33,259 nucleotides of DNA from a virus. Every line of letters starts with the position of its first letter. Position 1 is the first letter of the stretch. The stretch is taken from the IMG/VR virus record IMGVR_UViG_3300029787_000189, positions 1-33,259 of that record. The stretch is one strand, 5' to 3'. The notes beneath the pieces are model-generated. The model had not been told where the DNA came from and searched no databases. It saw only the letters and a program-made list of their open reading frames with translations. The translations under genes were made by a program, and so were the position numbers. Of the stretch, positions 1-5,669 are shown piece after piece.

Positions 1-100
1 GACATAGTAACTCAAATTCTTGTTGAGTAATGTGATTTTCAAGTAAACCAATTGTGTAAGTAGTTACATTTATGTTATATTTAGTATTAGTAATTTTCAT
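1..100 (-). CDS. Partial hypothetical protein, N-terminus only
   Basis: An ATG on the minus strand at 100 opens a frame that stays free of stops to the left edge, giving 33 residues that begin MKITNTKYNINV. The start sits behind an A-rich leader without a Shine-Dalgarno site, like the other genes here. It reads in the same direction as the 76-residue gene to its right and probably belongs to the same leftward transcription unit. The fragment is too short to recognise. It is rich in Asn, Thr and Ile and ends in a plausible helix. A chance frame of this length is possible in AT-rich DNA, so the call rests on its start context and collinearity. Confidence 0.45.
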   Translation of the reverse strand, partial: MKITNTKYNINVTTYTIGLLENHITQQEFELLC

Positions 101-304
101 AATTTCTATTTTTTAAAAGTAGTTATTTTGTTTATGTGATAATTTTAGTGTTGAGGTATATCACTCACTCTCTCTATTTACAATTTGTTTTTCAATATAT
201 TGTAAAGTAATTCCAAGTATTATTAGTATTATTAAATCATGTATCATAATAGTGTGACATTAGGTAGTTAAGTAAAGTATAGTAGTGGGCAAGTGTCACA
301 GTTT
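101..304. other. Mostly noncoding AT-rich stretch
   Basis: Between the left-edge partial gene and the 76-residue gene nothing is firmly coding. It holds the possible 28-residue peptide (161-247) and part of a small inverted repeat at 297-314. A pyrimidine-rich run, tcactcactctctctattt, lies at 161-179 on the plus strand. No tRNA-like cloverleaf or consensus promoter was found by eye. Confidence 0.4.
161..247 (-). CDS. Possible 28-residue membrane peptide
   Basis: A short minus-strand frame reads from ATG at 247 to TGA at 161. The product has a hydrophobic stretch, roughly residues 4-15 (LIILIILGITLQ), followed by a charged tail (EKQIVNRESE). That is the pattern of a single-pass small membrane peptide. 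It lies between two minus-strand frames pointing the same way. No Shine-Dalgarno site is visible, but none of the genes here has one. It could equally be a chance frame. I keep it only because the stretch otherwise holds no gene and the hydrophobic-then-charged pattern is coherent. Confidence 0.25.
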   Translation of the reverse strand: MIHDLIILIILGITLQYIEKQIVNRESE

Positions 305-314
305 TTACACTGTG
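297..314 (-). other. Small stem-loop at the 3' end of the 76-residue gene
   Basis: CACAGT (297-302) and ACTGTG (309-314) form a perfect 6-bp stem around a 6-nt loop. The stem overlaps the TAA stop of the minus-strand gene (305-307). There is no T-tract after it in the direction of transcription, so I do not call it an intrinsic terminator. It could be a weak mRNA 3'-end structure or chance. Confidence 0.3.
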
Positions 315-535
315 TACTCGCGACCAAATGTTGGTACATTATTACTATTAGTGTAATTACCATACTTTTGAAAACAGTTCATTGTTTCAAACTTTTCTTG
401 ATTTGCACTATACACTGCATCATGATCATAAGTATATGTTTCACCTTTTTTATTTGTGAAAGTTACTAATACATTTTTTCCAATTAGTGTTTTTGAGATA
501 ACAAATCTTTTTTTGTTTAATGTTTCTTGAGACAT
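305..535 (-). CDS. Small conserved-type phage protein, 76 aa, unknown function
   Basis: A complete minus-strand frame starts at an ATG behind an A/T-only leader (TTAAATTAAATATT). The protein is basic at its N-terminus. It has a central region (LIGKNVLVTFTNKKGETYTY, about residues 17-36) that reads like two beta strands joined by a Lys-Lys-Gly turn, then a helical segment and a Tyr/Asn-rich tail ending in GREYTV. No signal peptide or membrane segment is seen. Its style matches small hypothetical proteins I know from marine phage metagenomes, but I cannot name a function. It faces away from the structural operon across a 280-bp gap, so it probably belongs to an early or accessory leftward unit. 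Confidence 0.65.
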   Translation of the reverse strand: MSQETLNKKRFVISKTLIGKNVLVTFTNKKGETYTYDHDAVYSANQEKFETMNCFQKYGNYTNSNNVPTFGREYTV

Positions 536-815
536 AATATTTAATTTAAGTTATTTAATTTAATTTCATTTATATTATCTATATGGCCTCGTATTATAGT
601 TGTAAAAAATGCTATACATGTCAAACTGTAAATGTAAAAACGCAAAAAATTCTGTACATTACAAAAAATAAATGGGGGCCTGGGTAAATTACAACGCATT
701 TTATTTACGAGTACAGTAGTATATAGGTAGGGGCAACACTTTACTTCAAAATTTATAATACAATAAAATATGTAATTACTATTTTATAACGTTATAACTT
801 AAAAAAATATAAACA
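536..815. promoter_or_regulatory. Divergent intergenic region between leftward and rightward units
   Basis: These 280 bases separate the minus-strand gene from the long plus-strand operon, so promoters for both directions should lie here. I searched by eye for the Bacteroidota pattern (TTG near -33, TAnnTTTG near -7) and found only imperfect matches, so no promoter is placed. Notable content: a GC-rich patch (gggggcctggg, 674-684) inside otherwise very AT-rich DNA, a perfect palindrome at 784-797, and a poor 17-20 codon frame at 609-671 with a Cys-Lys-Cys motif that I do not accept as a gene. Confidence 0.5.
784..797. promoter_or_regulatory. Perfect 14-bp palindrome, candidate operator
   Basis: TTATAACGTTATAA is its own reverse complement. 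It lies 18 bp upstream of the ATG of the first plus-strand gene. The position and symmetry suit a dimeric repressor or activator site. An AT-rich palindrome can also arise by chance in such DNA, and I found no second copy by eye, so the functional call is tentative. Confidence 0.3.
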
Positions 816-1799
816 ATGGCATTCAAAATGAAAGGGTTCCCAATGATCGGCGGAACTAAACCTATGAAGATGGCAGTTAAGTCTGCTATGAAAATGAAAG
901 CAGAAAAAGCTATGAAGCTTAAAGAAGAGGCTGCAATGAAGCTTAGAGAAAAAGCTGCAATGAAAGCTGCTAAACCAGATTACATAGACATCGATAAAGA
1001 TGGTAATGAAACAGAATCTATGAAGAAAGCTGCAGCTGATAAAAAATCTGGCGACTCTCCTGATAAGATGAAAAAAGATTCTTCAATGAAGCTAAAGTCA
1101 GCTATGAAAGACGATAGATCTTTAATACAAAAAGCTAAAGATGAAGCTAAGCAAGTTAAATCTTTTATTAAAGGTGCTGGAGATATATTAGCAGACAAAG
1201 ATTATTTCAGACCTGGCTTAGCGATTAAAGAAGGTAAAGAAGCATACGCTAAAACAGAGAAAGAGCAAGAAAGCAAAAGAACTGGCAGCAGCAGTCCTAA
1301 GCCTATGAAAAAAGACGCGGCTATGAAGGTAGGTCATTCTCCTAAGAAAGAAAAATTATCTTACGCTGAAGCAAAAGAAAAGAATCCTAACTTAGATAAG
1401 CTTATCAAAACTAGAAGTGGTGCTGCTAAGGGTAGTCCAGAGTATACTAAAGCTCAAAACGCTATTAACAAAGCTTATGGCGTTGGTAAAAGACATGTAT
1501 CAACTAGAGGTTCTAAAATAGAAGCTCCTAAAACAGGTGATAAACTTTTATCTGGTGGCGATGCTAAAAAGCCAGTATCTACTGCGCCTAAGCCTAAAAC
1601 AGGCAAAGCAAAAGTATTATCTAGCACTAAAACAAAAGTAAAGCCTAATAAAACTAAAACTGTTTCAGTTTCTAAAGGTGACGATGGTAAACTTACTGCC
1701 ACAATGACTAAAGTTAAAAAGTCTGGTAAGACTAAAACTAAAACCCTTTCTAAAAGAAGAGCTGCTAGAATAGCTCGAAGAGAAGGAATAGTAGACTAA
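816..1799 (+). CDS. Lys/Met-rich basic repeat protein, 327 aa, possible DNA- or virion-associated protein
   Basis: By direct count 74 of 327 residues are lysine, and 13 Met-Lys pairs fall within the first 171 residues. Residues 24-55 are four 8-residue repeats built on AMK(M/L/A). Residues 55-63 (DYIDIDKDG) contain a DxDxDG motif like a calcium-binding loop. The middle is mixed-charge and probably disordered. The C-terminus is Lys/Thr-rich and ends in an Arg cluster (SKRRAARIARREG). No enzymatic domain, signal peptide or membrane segment is seen. Histone H1-like or nucleic-acid-condensing behaviour is a reasonable inference from composition, and an internal head protein is an alternative. Similar Met-Lys-rich proteins with a DIDKDGN segment occur in marine phages, without a known function to my knowledge. 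It is the first gene of the rightward operon and may have its own promoter. Confidence 0.8.
   Translation: MAFKMKGFPMIGGTKPMKMAVKSAMKMKAEKAMKLKEEAAMKLREKAAMKAAKPDYIDIDKDGNETESMKKAAADKKSGDSPDKMKKDSSMKLKSAMKDDRSLIQKAKDEAKQVKSFIKGAGDILADKDYFRPGLAIKEGKEAYAKTEKEQESKRTGSSSPKPMKKDAAMKVGHSPKKEKLSYAEAKEKNPNLDKLIKTRSGAAKGSPEYTKAQNAINKAYGVGKRHVSTRGSKIEAPKTGDKLLSGGDAKKPVSTAPKPKTGKAKVLSSTKTKVKPNKTKTVSVSKGDDGKLTATMTKVKKSGKTKTKTLSKRRAARIARREGIVD
885..980 (+). repeat. Four tandem 24-bp units encoding AMKxxxxx octapeptides
   Basis: Within the Lys/Met-rich gene, residues 24-31, 32-39, 40-47 and 48-55 read AMKMKAEK, AMKLKEEA, AMKLREKA and AMKAAKPD. The 24-nt period is visible in the DNA. The copies are degenerate, the last one most so, which suggests an old duplication rather than a recent slippage tract. 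Confidence 0.7.
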
Positions 1800-1829
1800 A
1801 TCAATTATTAACCAATAAATAAAACCAAA

Positions 1830-2126
1830 ATGACGTATTTGTATTACAAAACTAGTACGTGGACCGGAAATCCACAAATAAATGATAAAACCAAGGGCCA
1901 ATGGGAACACCTTGCCAACAAAGAAAACTGGCGAATAACCCAATTACCTAATGGTTACTACCAAACTGAAGTAAATCACCCTGACGATGCTGACAAATGG
2001 TCAGATGTTACGCGTAGAGAGACTTTAGAAGGCGCAGAGTCCGCTATTGACGGTAGTGTTGAACATTTTAATAAAAAATTAGAGGCTACAAAAGGCCCAA
2101 AAGTTGTAAAATCGTTCAAAAAATAA
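1830..2126 (+). CDS. Conserved-type small phage protein, 98 aa, unknown function
   Basis: The frame starts at an ATG behind an A-rich leader (aataaataaaaccaaa) and ends 25 bp before the chaperonin gene. The protein is aromatic-rich at the N-terminus (YLYYKTSTWTGNP) and reads QWEHLANKENWRITQLPNGY around residues 24-43. The second half looks helical (GAESAIDGSVEHFNKKLEA) and ends in a Lys-rich tail. I know close relatives only as hypothetical proteins of marine phages. The WRITQLPNGYYQTE segment resembles a small beta-hairpin module. No catalytic motif is evident. Its place directly before groEL makes co-expression likely but says nothing firm about function. Confidence 0.75.
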   Translation: MTYLYYKTSTWTGNPQINDKTKGQWEHLANKENWRITQLPNGYYQTEVNHPDDADKWSDVTRRETLEGAESAIDGSVEHFNKKLEATKGPKVVKSFKK

Positions 2127-2151
2127 TAAAAACCTAATTTAATTTAATATA

Positions 2152-3720
2152 ATGGAATATAATTTACCGAGTGAGATCGTAAAAGATCTTAATTTTGGCG
2201 ATAATGCCAAAAACCGAATAATCGCAGGTGTTAATAAGTTAGCATCGGCAGTAAAATCAACCCTCGGCGCTTCTGGCAAGTGCGTAATCTATGAAGATAG
2301 CCGAGGAAAGCCAGTGATCACAAAAGATGGTGTTACAGTTGCGCAATCTGTAGTACTATTAGATCCCGTAGAGAACATTGGCGCCACTCTCATTAAAGAA
2401 GCTGCAAGCAAAACAGTCAAAGAAGCGGGTGACGGTACCACAACGGCTACCGTCTTGGCTGAAAGCTTGCTCCAAGAAGTTTACAAAACACTACAAACTA
2501 ATAATGTTAGAGAAATTAAGCAAGGTATTGACATTGCTGTAGCTAATGTTATTAAATATCTTGACTCTATTAAAATAGAAGTTAACAATGATATGTTAGA
2601 CCATGTGGCTAGTATTAGTTGTAACAACGACAAAGAGCTAGGTGCTATTATAGCAGAAGCTTATAAAACTGTAGGTAAAGAAGGTGTTGTACTTATGGAA
2701 GAATCTGACACAGAAGAAACGTATGTAGAGACTGTAGATGGTATTCAGTTTGACTGCGGTTTAATTTCTACTAACTTTGTAACTAATACTGATAAACAAT
2801 GCTGCGATTTAGAAAGTCCGCTAATACTAATGTGCATGTCAGAAATACCTAACATACGTAAAATACAAAAAGTATTAGAGCATGTTATTAAAAATAATAG
2901 ATCTTTATTAATTATAGCGCCAGTAGCTGATCAAGTTAAGTCTGCACTTATGATGAACAAAGTGAAAGGTAATATTAAAGTTAATATTATTGACCTGCCT
3001 GGCTTTGGCCCTACTAAAAAAGATACATGTGAAGATGTAGCTATATTAACAGGTGCTACGTTATTTAACGAAGAGCTTGGCGATGATCTTGATACTATTA
3101 CTCCAGAGCATTTAGGTGAAGCTGAGTTTGTTAAAACTGACGAGAAAAATACTGTTATAACACTAGAAGAAATAACAGAAGATATAGAAGAGCGTATAGA
3201 TCAAGTGGCCAAGCTAGTTGCTGATGAGAAAAACGGCTTTATGAAGAAAAAGCTAGAAGACAGACTTGCTATATTATCTGGTAGTGTAGCTATTGTTAAA
3301 GTAGGTGCTAACTCTAAAGTAGAGCTAAAAGAAAAGAAAGACAGAGTGGAAGACGCTGTGTACGCTGTTAAGGCTGCTTTGAAAGAAGGTATAGTGCCAG
3401 GAGGCGGTATAGCCCTCTTTAACGCGTCTCAAAAAATTTCGACCGATACGGTCGGTGAACAAGTGGTTGCTAATGCTATTATATCGCCTATGGCTACAAT
3501 ACTTGACAATGCAGGTATACCAACGGATATTGATATGCCAAACAAAGAAGGTGAAGGTATTAACGTTATAACCGGCGAAACCGTTAACATGGTATCTGAA
3601 GGTATTATAGATCCTGTACTTGTAACTAAGACAGCATTAACTAACGCTGCTTCAGTAGCATCGACAATAATTTCTGCTGATTGTGTAATTTCAAACGTAC
3701 GTATAAATGAAGGCAGTTAA
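2152..3720 (+). CDS. groEL: Phage-encoded GroEL-type (group I) chaperonin
   Basis: This is a full-length Cpn60 of 522 residues (Escherichia coli GroEL has 548). The equatorial ATPase parts are clear: ITKDG with Asp59 (E. coli Asp52), GDGTT with Asp94 (Asp87), RVED with Asp401 (Asp398), and the PGGG segment at 416-419. The apical domain (about 198-385) keeps the PGFG motif. By manual alignment several substrate/GroES-contact hydrophobic residues differ: Tyr199 to Leu204, Tyr203 to Asn208, Leu234 to Gln239, Leu259 to Lys263. The flexible Gly-Gly-Met tail is missing; the protein ends INEGS. The family forms ATP-driven folding rings in the cytoplasm, and phages such as EL and OBP encode their own versions. 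The gene overlaps the following groES-like gene by 14 nt. Base composition is about 47% GC in 2221-2460 and about 31% in 2461-2640. Confidence 0.95.
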   Translation: MEYNLPSEIVKDLNFGDNAKNRIIAGVNKLASAVKSTLGASGKCVIYEDSRGKPVITKDGVTVAQSVVLLDPVENIGATLIKEAASKTVKEAGDGTTTATVLAESLLQEVYKTLQTNNVREIKQGIDIAVANVIKYLDSIKIEVNNDMLDHVASISCNNDKELGAIIAEAYKTVGKEGVVLMEESDTEETYVETVDGIQFDCGLISTNFVTNTDKQCCDLESPLILMCMSEIPNIRKIQKVLEHVIKNNRSLLIIAPVADQVKSALMMNKVKGNIKVNIIDLPGFGPTKKDTCEDVAILTGATLFNEELGDDLDTITPEHLGEAEFVKTDEKNTVITLEEITEDIEERIDQVAKLVADEKNGFMKKKLEDRLAILSGSVAIVKVGANSKVELKEKKDRVEDAVYAVKAALKEGIVPGGGIALFNASQKISTDTVGEQVVANAIISPMATILDNAGIPTDIDMPNKEGEGINVITGETVNMVSEGIIDPVLVTKTALTNAASVASTIISADCVISNVRINEGS

Positions 3721-3964
3721 TTATTATGTAGTTATCGATAAGATAAAACAAACGGAAAAAAAAGTTGCTGGCTTAATTATAAAAGAAGACGACGATGAAG
3801 ACGTTAGATATTCTAAAGGTAAAGTAATATCAACTGGCAATTTAATAGATTTTATAAAAGATGGTGATGTTGTCTGGTACGATAAGCACGCTGGTCACGG
3901 AGTAGAATTTGAAGGCAAGCTTTATTTTGTTATTAAAGCAAGTGATATTGTACTAGTAGATTAA
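3707..3964 (+). CDS. groES: GroES-type (Cpn10) co-chaperonin
   Basis: The protein has 85 residues (bacterial GroES about 97). It begins MKAVNYYVVIDKI, matching the first strand of the Cpn10 barrel. A flexible acidic loop follows at about residues 15-34 with the hydrophobic tripeptide Leu-Ile-Ile (23-25), where GroES has Ile-Val-Leu for docking to GroEL. Next come the GKVISTGN strand (38-45), KDGDVVWYDKHAGHGVEFEG (51-70), and a final strand SDIVLVD. The order groEL then groES is the reverse of the usual bacterial operon. The start codon lies inside the end of groEL (14-nt overlap), which suggests coupled translation. Phage Cpn10s such as T4 gp31 adapt a chaperonin ring to the capsid protein, and a similar task is inferred here. 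Confidence 0.85.
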   Translation: MKAVNYYVVIDKIKQTEKKVAGLIIKEDDDEDVRYSKGKVISTGNLIDFIKDGDVVWYDKHAGHGVEFEGKLYFVIKASDIVLVD

Positions 3965-4038
3965 ACATAAACCATAGTCCAAAAACTATAAACATAAAAT
4001 CTAAAACAAATTAATTATTAATCCTTAAAAAAAAAGAT

Positions 4039-4464
4039 ATGATTCAAGGAGACAAACTTATGGTATTTCAAGCCGGAGCAGTAGATGCTAGCTCTGTAAC
4101 ATCTGCAGATGATGGTACCAACATCGATTTATGTGCACTTCCTGCTTCAGCTATTACTTCTGTATTTGCTGAAGAAGACTTTGTGTATATTTATTTTAAA
4201 GAAGCTGGTAGATTTGAGCTAGGTGTTGGAGCCGCTGACGGTACTGACGACCAAGTAAAAACTTTAGAGCAAACTTTTGTAAGACTAGGTGTTGCAGAAG
4301 ACAAAGAAGTTGATGTTGTAAAAGACTTTGCTGCTTTAGCAGCTTCAGGCCAACACTACGCTAATGGCGTACCTGTATTTGATGCTGTAGCTGGTAAATA
4401 TCCAATTAACAACGTTACTAGCGTTCAAATCAGACGTCACTTAACTGGACACGTTTTAGCGTAA
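4039..4464 (+). CDS. Acidic hypothetical protein, 141 aa, possibly an abundant virion protein
   Basis: A complete frame lies behind a 74-bp AT-rich gap that may hold a promoter. The product is Ala/Val/Asp-rich and acidic overall, with short alternating hydrophobic strands (DFVYIYFKEAGRFELGVGAA around 47-66) and a basic end (NVTSVQIRRHLTGHVLA). No signal peptide, membrane helix or catalytic motif is seen. The predicted all-beta character and the use of C-ending and CGT codons near the end recall well-expressed structural genes such as the capsid gene downstream. A decoration or small structural protein is a guess. Two stop codons in tandem (TAA TAA, 4462-4467) precede the GTG start of the next gene. 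Confidence 0.7.
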   Translation: MIQGDKLMVFQAGAVDASSVTSADDGTNIDLCALPASAITSVFAEEDFVYIYFKEAGRFELGVGAADGTDDQVKTLEQTFVRLGVAEDKEVDVVKDFAALAASGQHYANGVPVFDAVAGKYPINNVTSVQIRRHLTGHVLA

Positions 4465-4467
4465 TAA

Positions 4468-4908
4468 GTGCGATTAACTAGTCACGATTTACGTGAATTA
4501 AAAATCCTAAAGTATTACAGGCTCACTAGAAAGTGGGCTTGTAAGACTTACGGGTTAACAGATGCCGAACTTGAATTACTAATATTTTTAGATTGTCAAG
4601 GTCGGTTTACAAGACAAGAATTTATAGATGGTACTTATACCATGAGCTGGGACAAGAAGCGTTGGGATAAACTAAGAAAACAAGGCTGGATAGAGGTCTG
4701 GCGTCATCGAAATCGAACTACGATTAAATACAGCGTCTTCAAAACCTCATTTAAATGCAGCCAACTTATAAGTAGAATATATCGTATCTTACTCGGAGAA
4801 GAAGACATGCCAGTATCAGATCGTAGTGTATTCTACAATAACAAATCATATACAGACAAAGTGTTTAATAAAGCTATTGATGATATGATAAAAGACCCTA
4901 CAAGATAA
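4468..4908 (+). CDS. Putative winged-helix DNA-binding protein, 146 aa
   Basis: The GTG at 4468 is the only sensible start, because the first in-frame ATG is near residue 59, inside the conserved core. The N-terminal half is basic and helical (LRELKILKYYRLTRKWACKT). A helix (TDAELELLIFLDCQGRF, about 31-47) follows, then a likely recognition helix (WDKKRWDKLRKQGWI, 61-75) and a basic strand-turn-strand (EVWRHRNRTTIKYSVF) that fits a wing. This order matches MarR-like winged helix-turn-helix proteins. C-terminal helices could mediate dimerisation. The gene overlaps its downstream neighbour in TAATG. It may regulate late transcription, but a structural or packaging DNA-binding role cannot be excluded. 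Confidence 0.6.
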   Translation: MRLTSHDLRELKILKYYRLTRKWACKTYGLTDAELELLIFLDCQGRFTRQEFIDGTYTMSWDKKRWDKLRKQGWIEVWRHRNRTTIKYSVFKTSFKCSQLISRIYRILLGEEDMPVSDRSVFYNNKSYTDKVFNKAIDDMIKDPTR

Positions 4909-5249
4909 TGGCGTTTAAACTAGGTAACGAAAAAAGACAAATAAGAAGCTCTAGCAATACACCTATATTCAGAAAGAAGCTAGGTGAAGGCATCATGGGT
5001 GAAGCTAATAATGACGGATCTATATATGTTGATATTAACGTGCCTGAAGAAGAAGTTGAAAGAGTTGTTGTACATGAAGTGCAACATCAAACAGATATGA
5101 AAATAGGTAGAACAACTTACGATGACAACGCTGTATATCATCAAGGCCAAGTCTGGCCAAGAGGCGAAGGTTACATAACAGATCCAAATACAGGTAGAAA
5201 ATACGAAGAAGGTGATAAACAATTACCTTGGGAAAATGACAAAGTATGA
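4908..5249 (+). CDS. Small HExxH putative zinc metallopeptidase, 113 aa
   Basis: Residues 50-64 read VERVVVHEVQHQTDM: a hydrophobic helix entering His56-Glu57-x-x-His60, the zincin zinc-binding and catalytic motif, with Asp63 as a possible third ligand. Upstream GEANNDGSIYVDINV (31-45) looks like the beta strand edge typical of zincins. Downstream are TTYDDNAVYHQGQ and a C-terminal GDKQLPWEN. At 113 residues it is close to a minimal zincin core. Relatives occur in marine phages as hypothetical proteins. The start overlaps the upstream stop (TAATG) and the end overlaps the holin-like gene (ATGA), so it is translationally coupled to the membrane protein. A peptidoglycan endopeptidase working with that holin, or a virion maturation protease, are both open. 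No signal peptide is seen. Confidence 0.65.
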   Translation: MAFKLGNEKRQIRSSSNTPIFRKKLGEGIMGEANNDGSIYVDINVPEEEVERVVVHEVQHQTDMKIGRTTYDDNAVYHQGQVWPRGEGYITDPNTGRKYEEGDKQLPWENDKV

Positions 5250-5668
5250 TAAATAATTTAGTAGGTGGTTTATTTGGCAAGATAGTTGATAATGCCGAAG
5301 GTATACTTGATAAAGTAATAACTACAGATAAAGAAAGAGACGAAGCTAAATTAGCTTTAAAAAAATTACTATTAGACGCAGAGCGTGAAGCTTTTGCAAA
5401 AGAAGTTGAAGATCGTAAAGATGCGCGTGATCTATATAAAGACGATGCTGTTATTCAAAAGGTATTAGCAACATTGTTTACTGTAGCTTATTTTGGCATA
5501 ACATTTGTAATGTTTAATTACTTTGTTACAAAGTCAATAAACTTAGGTGAATTTGAAATAAGCTTTATATCAACAATATTTGGCGCTATGAGCGCTAAAG
5601 TAAACACAATAATAGACTTCTTCTTCGGTGGAAGTTCAAAGAAAAACGAACAAATAAAAGAAAAATAA
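5246..5668 (+). CDS. Holin-like membrane protein, 140 aa
   Basis: The N-terminus is an amphipathic helix (LVGGLFGKIVDNAEGILDKV, residues 5-24), followed by a long charged helix with the motif EDRKDARDLYKDD (55-67). Two hydrophobic helices then span about 69-95 (LATLFTVAYFGITFVMF core) and about 103-128 (ISFISTIFGAMSAKV core), before a charged tail GGSSKKNEQIKEK. This matches the layout of phage holins of the GTA/3TM type: amphipathic N-terminal segment, charged helix containing a D-A-R motif, membrane hairpin, basic tail. Holins open the inner membrane at the end of infection. The gene is coupled by a 4-nt ATGA overlap to the HExxH protein. No classical endolysin is visible in the window. Confidence 0.65.
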   Translation: MINNLVGGLFGKIVDNAEGILDKVITTDKERDEAKLALKKLLLDAEREAFAKEVEDRKDARDLYKDDAVIQKVLATLFTVAYFGITFVMFNYFVTKSINLGEFEISFISTIFGAMSAKVNTIIDFFFGGSSKKNEQIKEK

Positions 5669-5669
5669 A

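Noticed and set aside
609-671. Plus-strand frame of 17-20 codons with a Cys-Lys-Cys motif in the divergent intergenic region
   Set aside because: Too short, no homologue recognised, and it lies where promoters are expected. A chance frame is the simpler reading.
978-1016. True EF-hand in the Lys/Met-rich protein
   Set aside because: DxDxDG is present, but the twelfth loop position is not Glu or Asp and no flanking helix pair is clear, so calcium binding stays only a possibility.
980-1198. Antisense frames over the Lys/Met-rich gene and similar antisense frames over other genes (for example 26005-26325, 29531-29914)
   Set aside because: They are shadows of AT-rich plus-strand genes, giving Leu/Phe/Ser-rich products with no plausible start context.
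3440-3454. CGACCG-ATA-CGGTCG hairpin as a terminator inside groEL
   Set aside because: It is within coding sequence, has no T-run after it, and its residues are part of the continuous chaperonin reading.
2152-3964. Window as bacterial chromosome carrying a host groEL
   Set aside because: The gene order is reversed, the GGM tail is missing, and terminase, portal and capsid genes follow on the same strand.
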